Shown piece by piece: positions 46,465 to 54,910 of a stretch of 64,000 bases of DNA. This DNA is from DASXUX01 sp036504595 (lineage in GTDB: Bacteria > Planctomycetota > SZUA-567 > H5-PLA8), in NCBI GenBank assembly GCA_036504595.1, contig DASXUX010000053.1, forward strand, positions 1-64,000, in the 5' to 3' direction. The position numbers and the translations under genes are program-made. The stretch's first letter is position 1; the number at the start of each line of letters is the position of its first letter. Under the pieces are notes generated by a model. The model made no database searches and was not told where the DNA came from. It saw only the letters and a list, made by a program, of their open reading frames with translations.

Positions 46465-48828
46465 ATGAACAGGTCCTCGCGTGCCGTTGTTGGTCTTGCC
46501 GTCGCGAGCCTGCTGGCGGTTTTCGCCAACAGTGCTGAACCGCCGGCGCCTGTCACGTTGCAGGCCCTTGTCGAAGCGGACTGGGCGATGCAGGAGCACC
46601 GGCGCGGGCGGACGATGCAATCGCCTGAGGCGGTCCGAGACGTAATCGCACGAGCGGCGCGGGTGCTCGATGATTTGCGCAAGAGCCCGGGCGCGCCGGA
46701 CGAAAGCCGCGAGAAAACGGCTCTCGAGAATTTGCAGGCAGAGGCGCAGAAGCTCGACGGCCTGGACGAAGCGACACGCGAAGCGCTCTACAAACGGGCG
46801 CGCGGACTGGCGCGTGAGATTGCTCTGAAGAATCCGCGGCTCGGCAGCAAGCCCGTGGTGTTCATGAAGCGGCGGCGGTTTGTGTGCCAGATGCTGCATG
46901 AGTATCTCGGCTACTACTACCAGGATGTCGGCGGCGGCGGCGTTTTTCTGCTCGAAGAACCCGGGCGGTCGCTGAAGACGCGCGATCTGCTCAGCGGGCG
47001 GCTGCCGGAAGGCGCGTTCGCGACGCTGGCGCTGTCGTACGATGCGCGCACGGCGTACTTCGCCTATGCGGATCGCACGATCGAGAAGCCTGATTTTTAT
47101 TCGCCGCAACCGGGGAAGCGGTACTTTCACATCTACTCGCTCGATGTTAGCAAACTTACTGACGCGGATACGAAGCCTGAATTGAAGGCGATCACGACGG
47201 AGGAATGGGACGACTTCGATCCGTGTCCGCTGCCGGACGGCGGGCTGGCCTTTATGTCGTGGCGGCGCGGAGGCTTTTGCCGTTGCAACAATCCGTGGGA
47301 GCCGCTGCCGTCGTACACGCTGCACCGCATGGACGCCGACGGGCGCAATGCTCGAACGCTGTCGTTCCACGAAACCAACGAGTGGCATCCGAACGTTTTG
47401 AACGACGGGCGCATTGTGTACATCCGCTGGGATTACGTGGACCGTTCGGCGGCGAATTTCCACGGACTGTGGGCGACGAATCCCGACGGCACCAACGCGG
47501 TATCGCTCTTCGGCAACTACACGATGCGGATCAATGCATGCTATCAGCCGCGGCCGATTCCCGGATCGAAGCGCATCGCGTTCATCGCGGGCGCTCACCA
47601 CGCGGACGTCGGCGGGGCGCTGGTGCTGCTCGACCCGACGCGCGCGTCGCTGGATCCCGTGACCGGCACGGACCGCTTCGATAGTCTGGAAGTGCTCACG
47701 CCGGAAGTTTGTTTTCCCGAAGGCAACGAGAAAGATGGCGGCTGGCCGAAGAGCTATTACCACAGTCCGTGGCCGCTCTCCGAAGATCACTTTCTGATCG
47801 CGCACAGCTTCGATCCGATCCCGGGGATGAATTCGGGCGGGAAAGTGGATTCGGCGGGCATCTACTACTTCGACCGCTTCGGCACGTTGGAATTGCTCTA
47901 CAAAGAGCCGGGCATCTCCTGCATGTATCCGATTCCGCTGCTGCCGCGGCCTGTGCCGCCGATCATTCCGCCGAACACGGACAAGCAGCTTGGCGATGAG
48001 GGCGAGCTGCTGCTGACGAATGTAAATCACAGTCTTCTGCCCATGCCGGCGGACCGGCCTATAAAGGAGCTGCGCATTTTCCAGGTCTTCCCGAAGACCA
48101 CGCATATCGTCAACAAGCCGCGCATCGGGCACGCGAACGCGGAGAGCGCGCGCATGCTGCTCGGTACGGTGCCGGTGGAAGCGGATGGTTCGGCGTACTT
48201 CCGCGCGCCGGCTCGCAAGCCGCTGTACTTCCAGGCTGTGGACGCCGATGGCAGAGCGGTGCAGGGGATGCGCAGCGTCGTGTATCTGCAGCCGGGCGAG
48301 CGGCGCGGGTGCGCGGGGTGCCATGAACCGCAGGGCGCGACGAGTGTTCCAACGGCGCGTGTGAAGGCGTCGTCGCGGCCGGCGTCGGTGATCGCGCCGG
48401 GACCGGACGGGACGCGGCCGTTCAGCTATCCCATCCTGATGCAGCCGCTGCTCGACAAACAGTGCGTGCGCTGCCACGACGGAACGACGGGCGAAAACAA
48501 AAGCAAGCTGTTGCTGACGGGCGTGCCGGCTGGAGCGTTCAGCCGTTCGTACGAAAGCCTGAAGCCGTTCCTGCGCTGGTACGAGTGGGGTGGGCAGAGC
48601 ATTTCGGGCGCCGTCACTCGGCCGGGGCACATGGGCGCCGACGAGAGCCGCCTGCCCCGCGTGCTGAAGGACGAACTGCATGCGAAAGAAGTAAAGCTGA
48701 GCGACGCCGAGTGGCGCAAGCTGTACGTGTGGCTGGACGGCAATGTTCCTTTCTATGGAACGTACGAGGCCAAAGAGCAGGCGGCGCAGAAGGAAGGGAA
48801 AGCGGTGGCGGTGCCGCAGGTGCAGTAA
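46465..48828 (+). CDS. HzsA-like dihaem-motif secreted protein
   Basis: 787 residues from ATG 46465, with GGAG 8 nt upstream. The signal peptide is RAVVGLAVASLLAVFANSA. A helical N-terminal part precedes a propeller-like middle (PLPDGGLAFMSWRRGGFCRC, FHETNEWHPNVLNDGRIVYIRW). The C-terminal part has two c-type haem sites, CAGCH (616-620) and CVRCH (667-671). The arrangement matches the hydrazine-synthase-alpha-like family, common in planctomycetes and other PVC bacteria outside anammox organisms. No sign of anammox is seen: no HzsB/C, no ladderane genes. It is therefore better described as a secreted PD40/cytochrome c protein, possibly in extracellular oxidation of sugars with the divergent PQQ-type protein (185-bp divergent gap). 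Confidence 0.85.
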   Translation: MNRSSRAVVGLAVASLLAVFANSAEPPAPVTLQALVEADWAMQEHRRGRTMQSPEAVRDVIARAARVLDDLRKSPGAPDESREKTALENLQAEAQKLDGLDEATREALYKRARGLAREIALKNPRLGSKPVVFMKRRRFVCQMLHEYLGYYYQDVGGGGVFLLEEPGRSLKTRDLLSGRLPEGAFATLALSYDARTAYFAYADRTIEKPDFYSPQPGKRYFHIYSLDVSKLTDADTKPELKAITTEEWDDFDPCPLPDGGLAFMSWRRGGFCRCNNPWEPLPSYTLHRMDADGRNARTLSFHETNEWHPNVLNDGRIVYIRWDYVDRSAANFHGLWATNPDGTNAVSLFGNYTMRINACYQPRPIPGSKRIAFIAGAHHADVGGALVLLDPTRASLDPVTGTDRFDSLEVLTPEVCFPEGNEKDGGWPKSYYHSPWPLSEDHFLIAHSFDPIPGMNSGGKVDSAGIYYFDRFGTLELLYKEPGISCMYPIPLLPRPVPPIIPPNTDKQLGDEGELLLTNVNHSLLPMPADRPIKELRIFQVFPKTTHIVNKPRIGHANAESARMLLGTVPVEADGSAYFRAPARKPLYFQAVDADGRAVQGMRSVVYLQPGERRGCAGCHEPQGATSVPTARVKASSRPASVIAPGPDGTRPFSYPILMQPLLDKQCVRCHDGTTGENKSKLLLTGVPAGAFSRSYESLKPFLRWYEWGGQSISGAVTRPGHMGADESRLPRVLKDELHAKEVKLSDAEWRKLYVWLDGNVPFYGTYEAKEQAAQKEGKAVAVPQVQ

Positions 48829-48840
48829 CGGCAAAGAAAA

Positions 48841-48930
48841 GGGTTCAGGGTTCAGGGTCCAGGGGTCAGGGTCTGGGAACGAGGGCATCGAAGCCTCCCA
48901 AAACACTGAACCCCGAACCCTGAACCCTGA
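48841..48930. repeat. Heptad-type inverted repeat (GGGTTCA family)
   Basis: Tandem GGGTTCA/GGGTCCA-like heptads (48841-48872) face their complements TGAACCC/CGAACCC (48905-48930). The unit fills the gap between convergent genes and could fold into a long hairpin acting as a bidirectional terminator, though it lacks a T-tract. Confidence 0.75.
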
Positions 48931-48932
48931 TC

Positions 48933-51086
48933 TTACGGCACTTGCGTCGCGCCTTCGCATTTCAGGTCGCCGGCGGTTGAGCGGCAGTGGCGCAGCAGAA
49001 CGCCGGTGGGGACGCGATCGACGCGGATGGCGCTGGCCGAGTGCGCGGTCGTGCAGCCTTCCACGATGACTTCGCGCAGAGCGCCTTGAATCGAAATGAT
49101 GCCGCTGTTGTCTTCGGTGAATTTCTCGCGGCGGTGAATGATGTTCTGCGTGATCTGGCCGGCGAAGGCTCCAGCGGGGCGGACCGAACCGTTGATATTG
49201 ATGGAGCTCTGGCCTTCGCTCAATTCATTATCGAAAAACTGCGCGTTAAAGTTGGGCTGCAACGCCTTCGGCGAGGCGAGGCCGTAGTTGAGCAATTCGG
49301 CGCAGCGGACCAGCTTGTTGCCGGAGTAGATCACATCGAGCGCGCAGCCGAAGCCGGCGTTGACCCAGTTGGCGTCCTCAAAGCGGTTGCCCACGATCAG
49401 CGCGCGGCCGCAGAGCGGCACGATGGTCACGAGGCTGTCTTTGTCGGGCGCGACGGCGAACGGTTCGGCGAGCGTCCATTCGCGGCCGGTGAAGGAAAGG
49501 ACGCTGCGCCACTGACTGGCGCCTTTGCCGCTGACCACGCAGACGACCGCCTTGCGCCAGATGCCATGCTTTTCGTTGGCCCACTTGGGAAATTCGGGGT
49601 CGGCGGCGAGCGTGAGTTTGGCGCCATTGACGGCGGCCAGCGTTCCCTGATACGCCGAACCGCCGGAGTCGAACGTAAAGGAGAAGTCGGCCTGATGCGC
49701 GCTGAGCGCCTCATGTTTATTGCGCGCGTAATAGGTGTCCTGGCCGACACCGGCGATGTTCTGATACGCCGTTGGATACGTGCTCACGAACGTGTTGTCT
49801 TCGACGATGAGGGCTCGGGCGCTGCCAAGCGGGCAGGGGACTTTGCCGGCCAGAAGCCGATTGCGCGCGATCAGACCGTACTCACCCGGAATGAGCCCCG
49901 CGCCTTTGGCGATGATGTCGCAATCGGTGACTTCGAAGTTGTGGCCGAGGCGCGCGATGGTGCCTTCGGGGCGCTTGTTGCCGTCGAGCGCCCAAAGATG
50001 ATCGACGCGCACGCGCACGCGGCGCAGGCGGACTTCGCCGTGACCATCGATGCCGGTCTTGTGGTTCAGCGGCAAGTACAGGCTCATGTCTTCGATGCCG
50101 AACGCCGGGCCGCCGATCAAATTCGCGGGCGCTTCGGGTTCGGCTTCTTTCGCCAGGCCCTGATCGCCGCCGCCGTCGAGATTGAATTTTCCGTTTCCCC
50201 ACCAGAGCGTGACCAGGCCCATGCCCTCGCCCTTCAGCACGGTCTTGGGCGGCATGTCGAGCGGCCCGTTGACGTGATAGCGCCCGGCGGGGAAGAACAC
50301 GACTCCGCCGCCGGCCGCTTTGGCCTTTGCGAGCGCGGCCTGGACTTCTTTGGTGCGTTCGATGGGCTGGCCGTACTTCAGCAGCGAACGGCGCATGTCT
50401 TTCGCCGCGTCGGGCCCGCAGGATTCGAGCACGTTGTAGACGGTGGCCGGCCACGGCGCGGGCGCGGCGATGGTTGCGGTGCCGGCGTTGCACCACGCTT
50501 GCACGCCGCCCTGGCCGTTGTGGATGCGCAGCGCGTAACTGCCGGGCGCAACACTGGCGGGCACTTTGCAGTTGAGCGACCAGCCATCGGCAGTTTCAGC
50601 GCGCACAGAAATGGGTGCGCCGTTCTGCGTGAACAGCATCACGAGGGCTTTCGCTGCGTCTGCTCCAAGGCATTTGCCGAAGATGCGCAGCCAGCCGCCG
50701 GGCGTGGCGCTGGGGCCGGCGTCGCCTTGAAACCACCAGACGTCGGGACGGTTGAGGAACACAGGCGAAGATGCGGCCCCATCAACGACGACGCGGCAGG
50801 TGAAGACGCCGGGGCGCGCGTCGGCAGGGATGACGAACTTAAGCGCGTCGTCGGAAGCTTGCAGCACTGGCAGTTTTGTCCAGCTTAGCGCGGGCTGATC
50901 CTTTGCCGAAGGATCGCTGTCTTCGAGGCGCGCGAATTCCACCACCGGCTGCGTGCCGAAGCCGCCGCCGCGAAGCAGGACGGTTTCATCGGGGCGGACG
51001 GGGTCGGAGGCCCACGTGATGACCGGCGGCTGAGCGGCGGTGGCGATTGTTGAGACGACGAGAACCAAAAGTGCGATGTGTTTCAT
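48933..51086 (-). CDS. Secreted pectate-lyase-fold (parallel beta-helix) protein
   Basis: 717 residues from ATG 51086, with GAGGG about 9 nt upstream. The signal peptide is MKHIALLVLVVSTIATAA. The N-terminal 230 residues hold IPT/TIG-like Ig modules (VLLRGGGFGTQPVVEF, GWLRIFGKCLG). From about 250 the Pectate_lyase_3 entry motif appears (AALAKAKAAGGGVVFFPAGRY, then VNGPLDMPPKTVLKGEG). Parallel beta-helix coils follow (FEVTDCDIIAKGAGLI, YGLIARNRLLAG, ALIVEDNTFVS, IIHRREKFTEDNSGIISIQG). Catalytic residues were not assigned. It probably acts on an extracellular polysaccharide and adds to the set of exported carbohydrate-active candidates. Confidence 0.8.
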   Translation of the reverse strand: MKHIALLVLVVSTIATAAQPPVITWASDPVRPDETVLLRGGGFGTQPVVEFARLEDSDPSAKDQPALSWTKLPVLQASDDALKFVIPADARPGVFTCRVVVDGAASSPVFLNRPDVWWFQGDAGPSATPGGWLRIFGKCLGADAAKALVMLFTQNGAPISVRAETADGWSLNCKVPASVAPGSYALRIHNGQGGVQAWCNAGTATIAAPAPWPATVYNVLESCGPDAAKDMRRSLLKYGQPIERTKEVQAALAKAKAAGGGVVFFPAGRYHVNGPLDMPPKTVLKGEGMGLVTLWWGNGKFNLDGGGDQGLAKEAEPEAPANLIGGPAFGIEDMSLYLPLNHKTGIDGHGEVRLRRVRVRVDHLWALDGNKRPEGTIARLGHNFEVTDCDIIAKGAGLIPGEYGLIARNRLLAGKVPCPLGSARALIVEDNTFVSTYPTAYQNIAGVGQDTYYARNKHEALSAHQADFSFTFDSGGSAYQGTLAAVNGAKLTLAADPEFPKWANEKHGIWRKAVVCVVSGKGASQWRSVLSFTGREWTLAEPFAVAPDKDSLVTIVPLCGRALIVGNRFEDANWVNAGFGCALDVIYSGNKLVRCAELLNYGLASPKALQPNFNAQFFDNELSEGQSSININGSVRPAGAFAGQITQNIIHRREKFTEDNSGIISIQGALREVIVEGCTTAHSASAIRVDRVPTGVLLRHCRSTAGDLKCEGATQVP

Positions 51087-51188
51087 CGAGAAACCCTCAT
51101 GTGCGCGTACCGAATGACGACGCAAGCCGATCCTTCTGTCCAAGGCTGCACATCGTAGTGCATTTCGCCGCTTTGCACGCCCGAAGCG

Positions 51189-51211
51189 CTGTAAAAAAAG
51201 TGCGGGTGTGG
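51189..51211. repeat. Degenerate copy of the T6ACAG-tailed palindromic motif
   Basis: CTGTAAAAAAAGTGCGGGTG, read on the minus strand as a GCAC core followed by TTTTTTTACAG. The tail is intact but the palindrome core is degraded. It lies in the 146-bp gap between the beta-helix gene start and the restriction gene stop. Confidence 0.55.
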
Positions 51212-51232
51212 TGAAGGGGGCCACACAGAGGT

Positions 51233-54100
51233 TCAGGATTCGCGAGCCTTCGCCTTGGAGCTGCGCCGCTTCGTTTTGGGTTCGGCGGGAAGCAGCGGGC
51301 TGGTGAGTTTCTCGTAGAGCGTGAAGAGGTGTTCGACGCGTTCGCGGTCGCTGCGGAAGGGTTCGCGGCGGTAGCAGCGGTCCACGGCGCGGTCGAGTTC
51401 GGCGTGGGCTTTGGCGAGGGGCGCGGGCATGGTGAGCGGGTCGTAGAGGTCGGCCAGCGTGCTCTTGCCTTTTGGAGGCAGGAATGGCGCGCGCGCGTCG
51501 AGGACGGCTTGCGCGGCGGCTTCGACGGCGGCGCGCTGCTTGGCGTCGGGATCGAGGGGCCAGGGGAAATTGTTGTAGACGATGTTGTTCGAGTACTGAA
51601 AGTCTGACTTCATCCTTCCCGCGACACACCGCATCCACGCGTTGTGAATTGCAGAGGAGATGACTCCGAAATGGTAGACTGTCGCGCCAGCAACGACCAA
51701 GGCACTGCCGCTGGCAATGATTGTTGGTGGCAGGAAGCCAACGGGAAGATATCTGCGACGCTCGGACGAAACCTTTGGAATGAAGAGATATTTGGTTTTG
51801 GGCTGGCGAATTTCTCCGAACAATGTGGGCGTTAGCGCTAACTCTTGTGTTTGCGGTCGGTTACTTTTCTCTCGAAACCGCCGCACACCATCTATTCGCT
51901 CGCGCAAGAGCGGACTTGTCCGCAGAATCTCTGGCGGAGCATCCGCGAGCCAGAGGCACCACCGCTCCGTTCCATTCAAAAACTCCTCTCCACCGTAGAG
52001 CACACGAATGTACGGTTTGAGGGCCGGCGTTTCGCGCAATAGCGCTTCTTTGTGTTCCCGCGTAATTATCAGGCCGGCCTCATCGCCATCTTTCCGGTCT
52101 TTATCGATCATCATGCTTCCGTAGTTGATTGGCGGCGCATCCCCGACTGGTTTCGTGCGGGTTTGAACAGTCGTGTCCCCCGCCGCTAACAGATAGGGAC
52201 TGATATTCGCGACGATGGACATCGTGACGTGCCCATCGTTTACGTCGTATTCATAGATTCGTTTATTCGGTTTGTCCTCCCTTCCAAACCCAATAATTAC
52301 GACATGGACGTGAGCTTTTCCCCTCGCTTCGCTGGTCCACGGAAAAGTGCGATGTCCAAAAATAATCTTGATACGCCAATGCCTGAAGAGTTCGCCCCAT
52401 AATATCCCCACTTGCTCGCCTTGCGTGATGGAGTTCGTCGATACGAAGGCGACGCCGATGTTTGTCCCCGCGATGTATTCTGCCGCCTTGCAATACCAAC
52501 AGGTCACATAGTCCAGAATGCCGGCACCTTGCACGCCACTCCAAATATGGGCCATGTCGGCCTTTTGTTCTGCGTTTTGTTCTTTCTTCCCCACGAACGG
52601 CGGATTGCCCAGCACGTACACCCCTTCGGCGGGCGGGAGCACTTGGCGCCAATCCAGGCGCAGGGCGTTCCCTTGTACGATATGGGGCGTGCTGCGCAGA
52701 GGCAGGCGTTCGAAGGTCTGGCCGAAGGCTTCGGAGACGCGCAGGTTCATCTGGTGGTCCATCAGCCAGAGGGCGACTTCGGCGATGCGCACGGGCCACT
52801 CGCCCAGTTCGATGCCGAAGAACTGATCGACATCCACCTTGATGAGTTCGCGCACGTCCAACAGGCGCTGGCCGGACGAGTGCAGTTCGCGGAGCACATC
52901 CAATTCGAGCAGGCGCAGTTCGCGGTACGAGAGCACGAGGAAATTTCCGCAGCCGCAGGCGGGGTCGAGAAAACGCAGCGAGCGCAGTTTGTCATGGAAC
53001 GCGGTCAAGCGCGCCAGGCGGCCGGTGGAGCGGTCCGCGCAGCGCGCCTCGAACTCGGCCCGCAAATCGTCAAGGAACAGGGAACGGACGACTTTCATGA
53101 TGTCCCGCTCGGACGTGTAATGCGCGCCCTGCTGGCGGCGCGCGGGGCCGGCCATGATGCCTTGAAAGAGGCTGCCGAAGACGGCGGGCGAGACGCGCGC
53201 CCACTGGAAATCGGCGGCCGCCAGAAGCGCGTCGCGCATTTCGCGATTGAACGAAGCAAAGCCCAACCGGTCGCCAAAAAGCTGCCCATTGACGTACTTA
53301 AAATCGCCGAAGGTCTCTTGAGCGGAGGCCGGCCAGTGCTCGCGGTTGGTGTTGAGGTAATGGAAGAGCTCGTTGAGGCGCGCGCCCAGATCGCCGCCGT
53401 CGGGCGATGTCTTCTCGCGGATGAAGGTGCTGAAGGCGTTGGGTTCAAAGACGCCGGTGTCTTCGGCGAAGAGGCAGAAGAGAATCCGCACCAGCAGCTT
53501 TTCCAGGTCGCTGCCGGTGAAGCCGCCGGCTTCGAGGGCGCGGTGCAGCTCGCTCATGCGCGCGTAGGCTTGTTCGTTGGCGGGGTCTTCGGGGTGGAGC
53601 TTGACGGTGCGTTCGCCCTTGATGAAGGCGAAGTGGCGGATGTAGCGGGGGAGTTCGGCGAGCGGAAAATCGGTGACGGTGTAGTGGATGCCCGCGAAGA
53701 TGGGCAGATCGGCTTGTTCGTCGGGTTCGAGATCGTAGAGGGCGAAGCGCTTGAAATCGGAGAGGATCACGTAGCGCGGAGGCTTGGTGTTGGGGTTTTC
53801 GCGCAGCAGATCGGCGATGTATTCGAACGCCTGGGACTCGGCTGCGGAGAGGTTCTTGCCGGCGCTCTTGTGTTCGACCAGGAGCACGCCGGTCCAGAGC
53901 AGGTCGATGAAGCTGTACTTGCCGCGGATGTTTTTGACGGCGACTTCGAAGCTCGCGACAGTGCGGCGTTCACGCCCGAAGACGGCGAAGAAATCATTCC
54001 AGAAGCTTTGTTTGTCGGCGTGTTCGCTGGTGGCGGCGGCCCAGGTGCGGGAAAAGGCGAGCGCCTGATCGCGGACTTCGTTCCAGGTTAAGGCTGGCAT
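51233..54100 (-). CDS. MmeI-like type IIL restriction-modification fusion enzyme
   Basis: 955 residues from ATG 54100 (MPALTWNEVRDQALAF). The open frame extends 144 codons further upstream, but that part translates intergenic repeats and is not protein-like. The N-terminal nuclease motif is D66-x9-E76-x-K78 (D...VEHK), the same spacing as in MmeI. A helical connector follows. The gamma-type methyltransferase has motif I DPACGCGNFL (from Asp379) and motif IV GNPPF (Asn499-Phe502), typical of N6-adenine methylation. The C-terminal half should hold the target-recognition domain. Such single-chain enzymes cut about 20 bp from a short asymmetric site, with the methylase protecting one strand. The gene stands alone, with no separate methylase or specificity subunit. 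Motif I has Cys where Ser is commonest (ACGCG versus ACGSG). Confidence 0.88.
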   Translation of the reverse strand: MPALTWNEVRDQALAFSRTWAAATSEHADKQSFWNDFFAVFGRERRTVASFEVAVKNIRGKYSFIDLLWTGVLLVEHKSAGKNLSAAESQAFEYIADLLRENPNTKPPRYVILSDFKRFALYDLEPDEQADLPIFAGIHYTVTDFPLAELPRYIRHFAFIKGERTVKLHPEDPANEQAYARMSELHRALEAGGFTGSDLEKLLVRILFCLFAEDTGVFEPNAFSTFIREKTSPDGGDLGARLNELFHYLNTNREHWPASAQETFGDFKYVNGQLFGDRLGFASFNREMRDALLAAADFQWARVSPAVFGSLFQGIMAGPARRQQGAHYTSERDIMKVVRSLFLDDLRAEFEARCADRSTGRLARLTAFHDKLRSLRFLDPACGCGNFLVLSYRELRLLELDVLRELHSSGQRLLDVRELIKVDVDQFFGIELGEWPVRIAEVALWLMDHQMNLRVSEAFGQTFERLPLRSTPHIVQGNALRLDWRQVLPPAEGVYVLGNPPFVGKKEQNAEQKADMAHIWSGVQGAGILDYVTCWYCKAAEYIAGTNIGVAFVSTNSITQGEQVGILWGELFRHWRIKIIFGHRTFPWTSEARGKAHVHVVIIGFGREDKPNKRIYEYDVNDGHVTMSIVANISPYLLAAGDTTVQTRTKPVGDAPPINYGSMMIDKDRKDGDEAGLIITREHKEALLRETPALKPYIRVLYGGEEFLNGTERWCLWLADAPPEILRTSPLLRERIDGVRRFREKSNRPQTQELALTPTLFGEIRQPKTKYLFIPKVSSERRRYLPVGFLPPTIIASGSALVVAGATVYHFGVISSAIHNAWMRCVAGRMKSDFQYSNNIVYNNFPWPLDPDAKQRAAVEAAAQAVLDARAPFLPPKGKSTLADLYDPLTMPAPLAKAHAELDRAVDRCYRREPFRSDRERVEHLFTLYEKLTSPLLPAEPKTKRRSSKAKARES

Positions 54101-54145
54101 CGTGGGGGAGGTTGTACTGCGTTGGGCGCGTTGCGTCCAGGAACG

Positions 54146-54227
54146 ACGGGGACGGGGGGACGGGGAGATGGGGAGATGGGGGAGAAACGGCAGGATGCAG
54201 GATGCGGGGAAGCGGGGAAGCGGGGGA
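54146..54227. repeat. G-rich degenerate short tandem repeat
   Basis: Repeats of GGGGAC/GGGGAGAT and GGATGC/GGGGAAGC on the plus strand, just upstream of the restriction gene start. This is the same style of simple word repeat seen at several intergenic sites in the window. Confidence 0.6.
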
Positions 54228-54372
54228 CGTACAAACTGAAAATTATTATGCAAAAATAATCCAACATGTATGCAACATTTTGGCGGCTGAAACGTCACTG
54301 TATATGAGGGCGGATGGGATACTCTGCCCGGACGGAAGGTGGTCTTTGAAAAGTGAATGATGCCGGGTTGTG

Positions 54373-54487
54373 CACATGTGCAGTTTTTTACAGAACGGAG
54401 TTGAGATTTGAGGCACCCAAAGGCAGAGGGGCACGCTTGAGTCCGCGCCAAGGCGCGAACACAAGCGTGGCACCCTGCACACGTGCA
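54373..54487. repeat. 115-bp direct repeat, copy 1 (palindrome + hairpin + palindrome)
   Basis: Matches 54638-54752 with about 7 mismatches by my count. It begins with CACATGTGCAG and a T6ACAG tail. A near-perfect 19-bp-arm hairpin (54431-54449 against 54452-54471, AA loop) follows, and it ends at TGCACACGTGCA (54476-54487). Confidence 0.9.
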
Positions 54488-54568
54488 CTTTTTTACAGGT
54501 GTTGAGCTGAGGGGAACGGAACAATTTGGCAAAATGTCTTACAGGCGCACACGTGCAGTTTTTTACAG
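54476..54568. repeat. Two further T6ACAG-tailed palindromic sites
   Basis: TGCACACGTGCAC followed by TTTTTTACAG (54476-54498) and GCACACGTGCAG followed by TTTTTTACAG (54547-54568), both in plus orientation. The first is the right edge of repeat copy 1. Confidence 0.8.
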
Positions 54569-54637
54569 GCCGCGCTTGCAGTGGATCGCACTCAAGGCGG
54601 CGGTGCCGCAGCCGGGTGCCGTGGCACAGAGCACCAC

Positions 54638-54752
54638 CACATGTGCACTTTTTTACAGGACGGAGATGAGATTTTAGGCACCCAAAGGCAGACGGGCACG
54701 CTTGAGTCCGCGCCAAGGCGCGAACACAAGCGTGGCACCCCGCACAGGTGCA
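54638..54752. repeat. 115-bp direct repeat, copy 2
   Basis: Second copy, offset 265 bp from the first. Its hairpin arms are 54696-54714 and 54717-54736. Its right palindrome is weakened to CGCACAGGTGCA, and the tail there has decayed to GCTTTGGACA. The pair lies 160-540 bp upstream of the aldehyde dehydrogenase start. Confidence 0.9.
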
Positions 54753-54910
54753 GCTTTGGACACGATGCGGCTGCGGTCTTGCGCGTGCGAGAATCAGAAT
54801 ACATATTTGTAGATGTTTCGAATGGAACACGGTACGCTGAAAATGGCGTGTTGGCGGCAGGTTAGATCACAAATATGCCTCACTTCCGCGCCACCTGAAG
54901 GAGAGTCCCT

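Noticed and set aside
46465..48828. Evidence for anammox metabolism from the hydrazine-synthase-like protein
   Set aside because: The family is broad in PVC bacteria, no HzsB/HzsC or other anammox genes are near, and the match is only to fold and haem arrangement.
12393..51086. Long open frames antisense to many genes (for example opposite the beta-helix gene and the PQQ-type gene)
   Set aside because: They arise from GC-rich codon usage; their translations are Arg/Ala-rich with no motifs, while the opposite strand encodes recognisable domains.
54101..54532. A 144-residue N-terminal extension of the restriction enzyme
   Set aside because: Its translation is Cys/Pro-rich nonsense from the palindromic repeats and G-rich tract; the MmeI-like fold begins right after ATG 54100 with correct spacing to D66.
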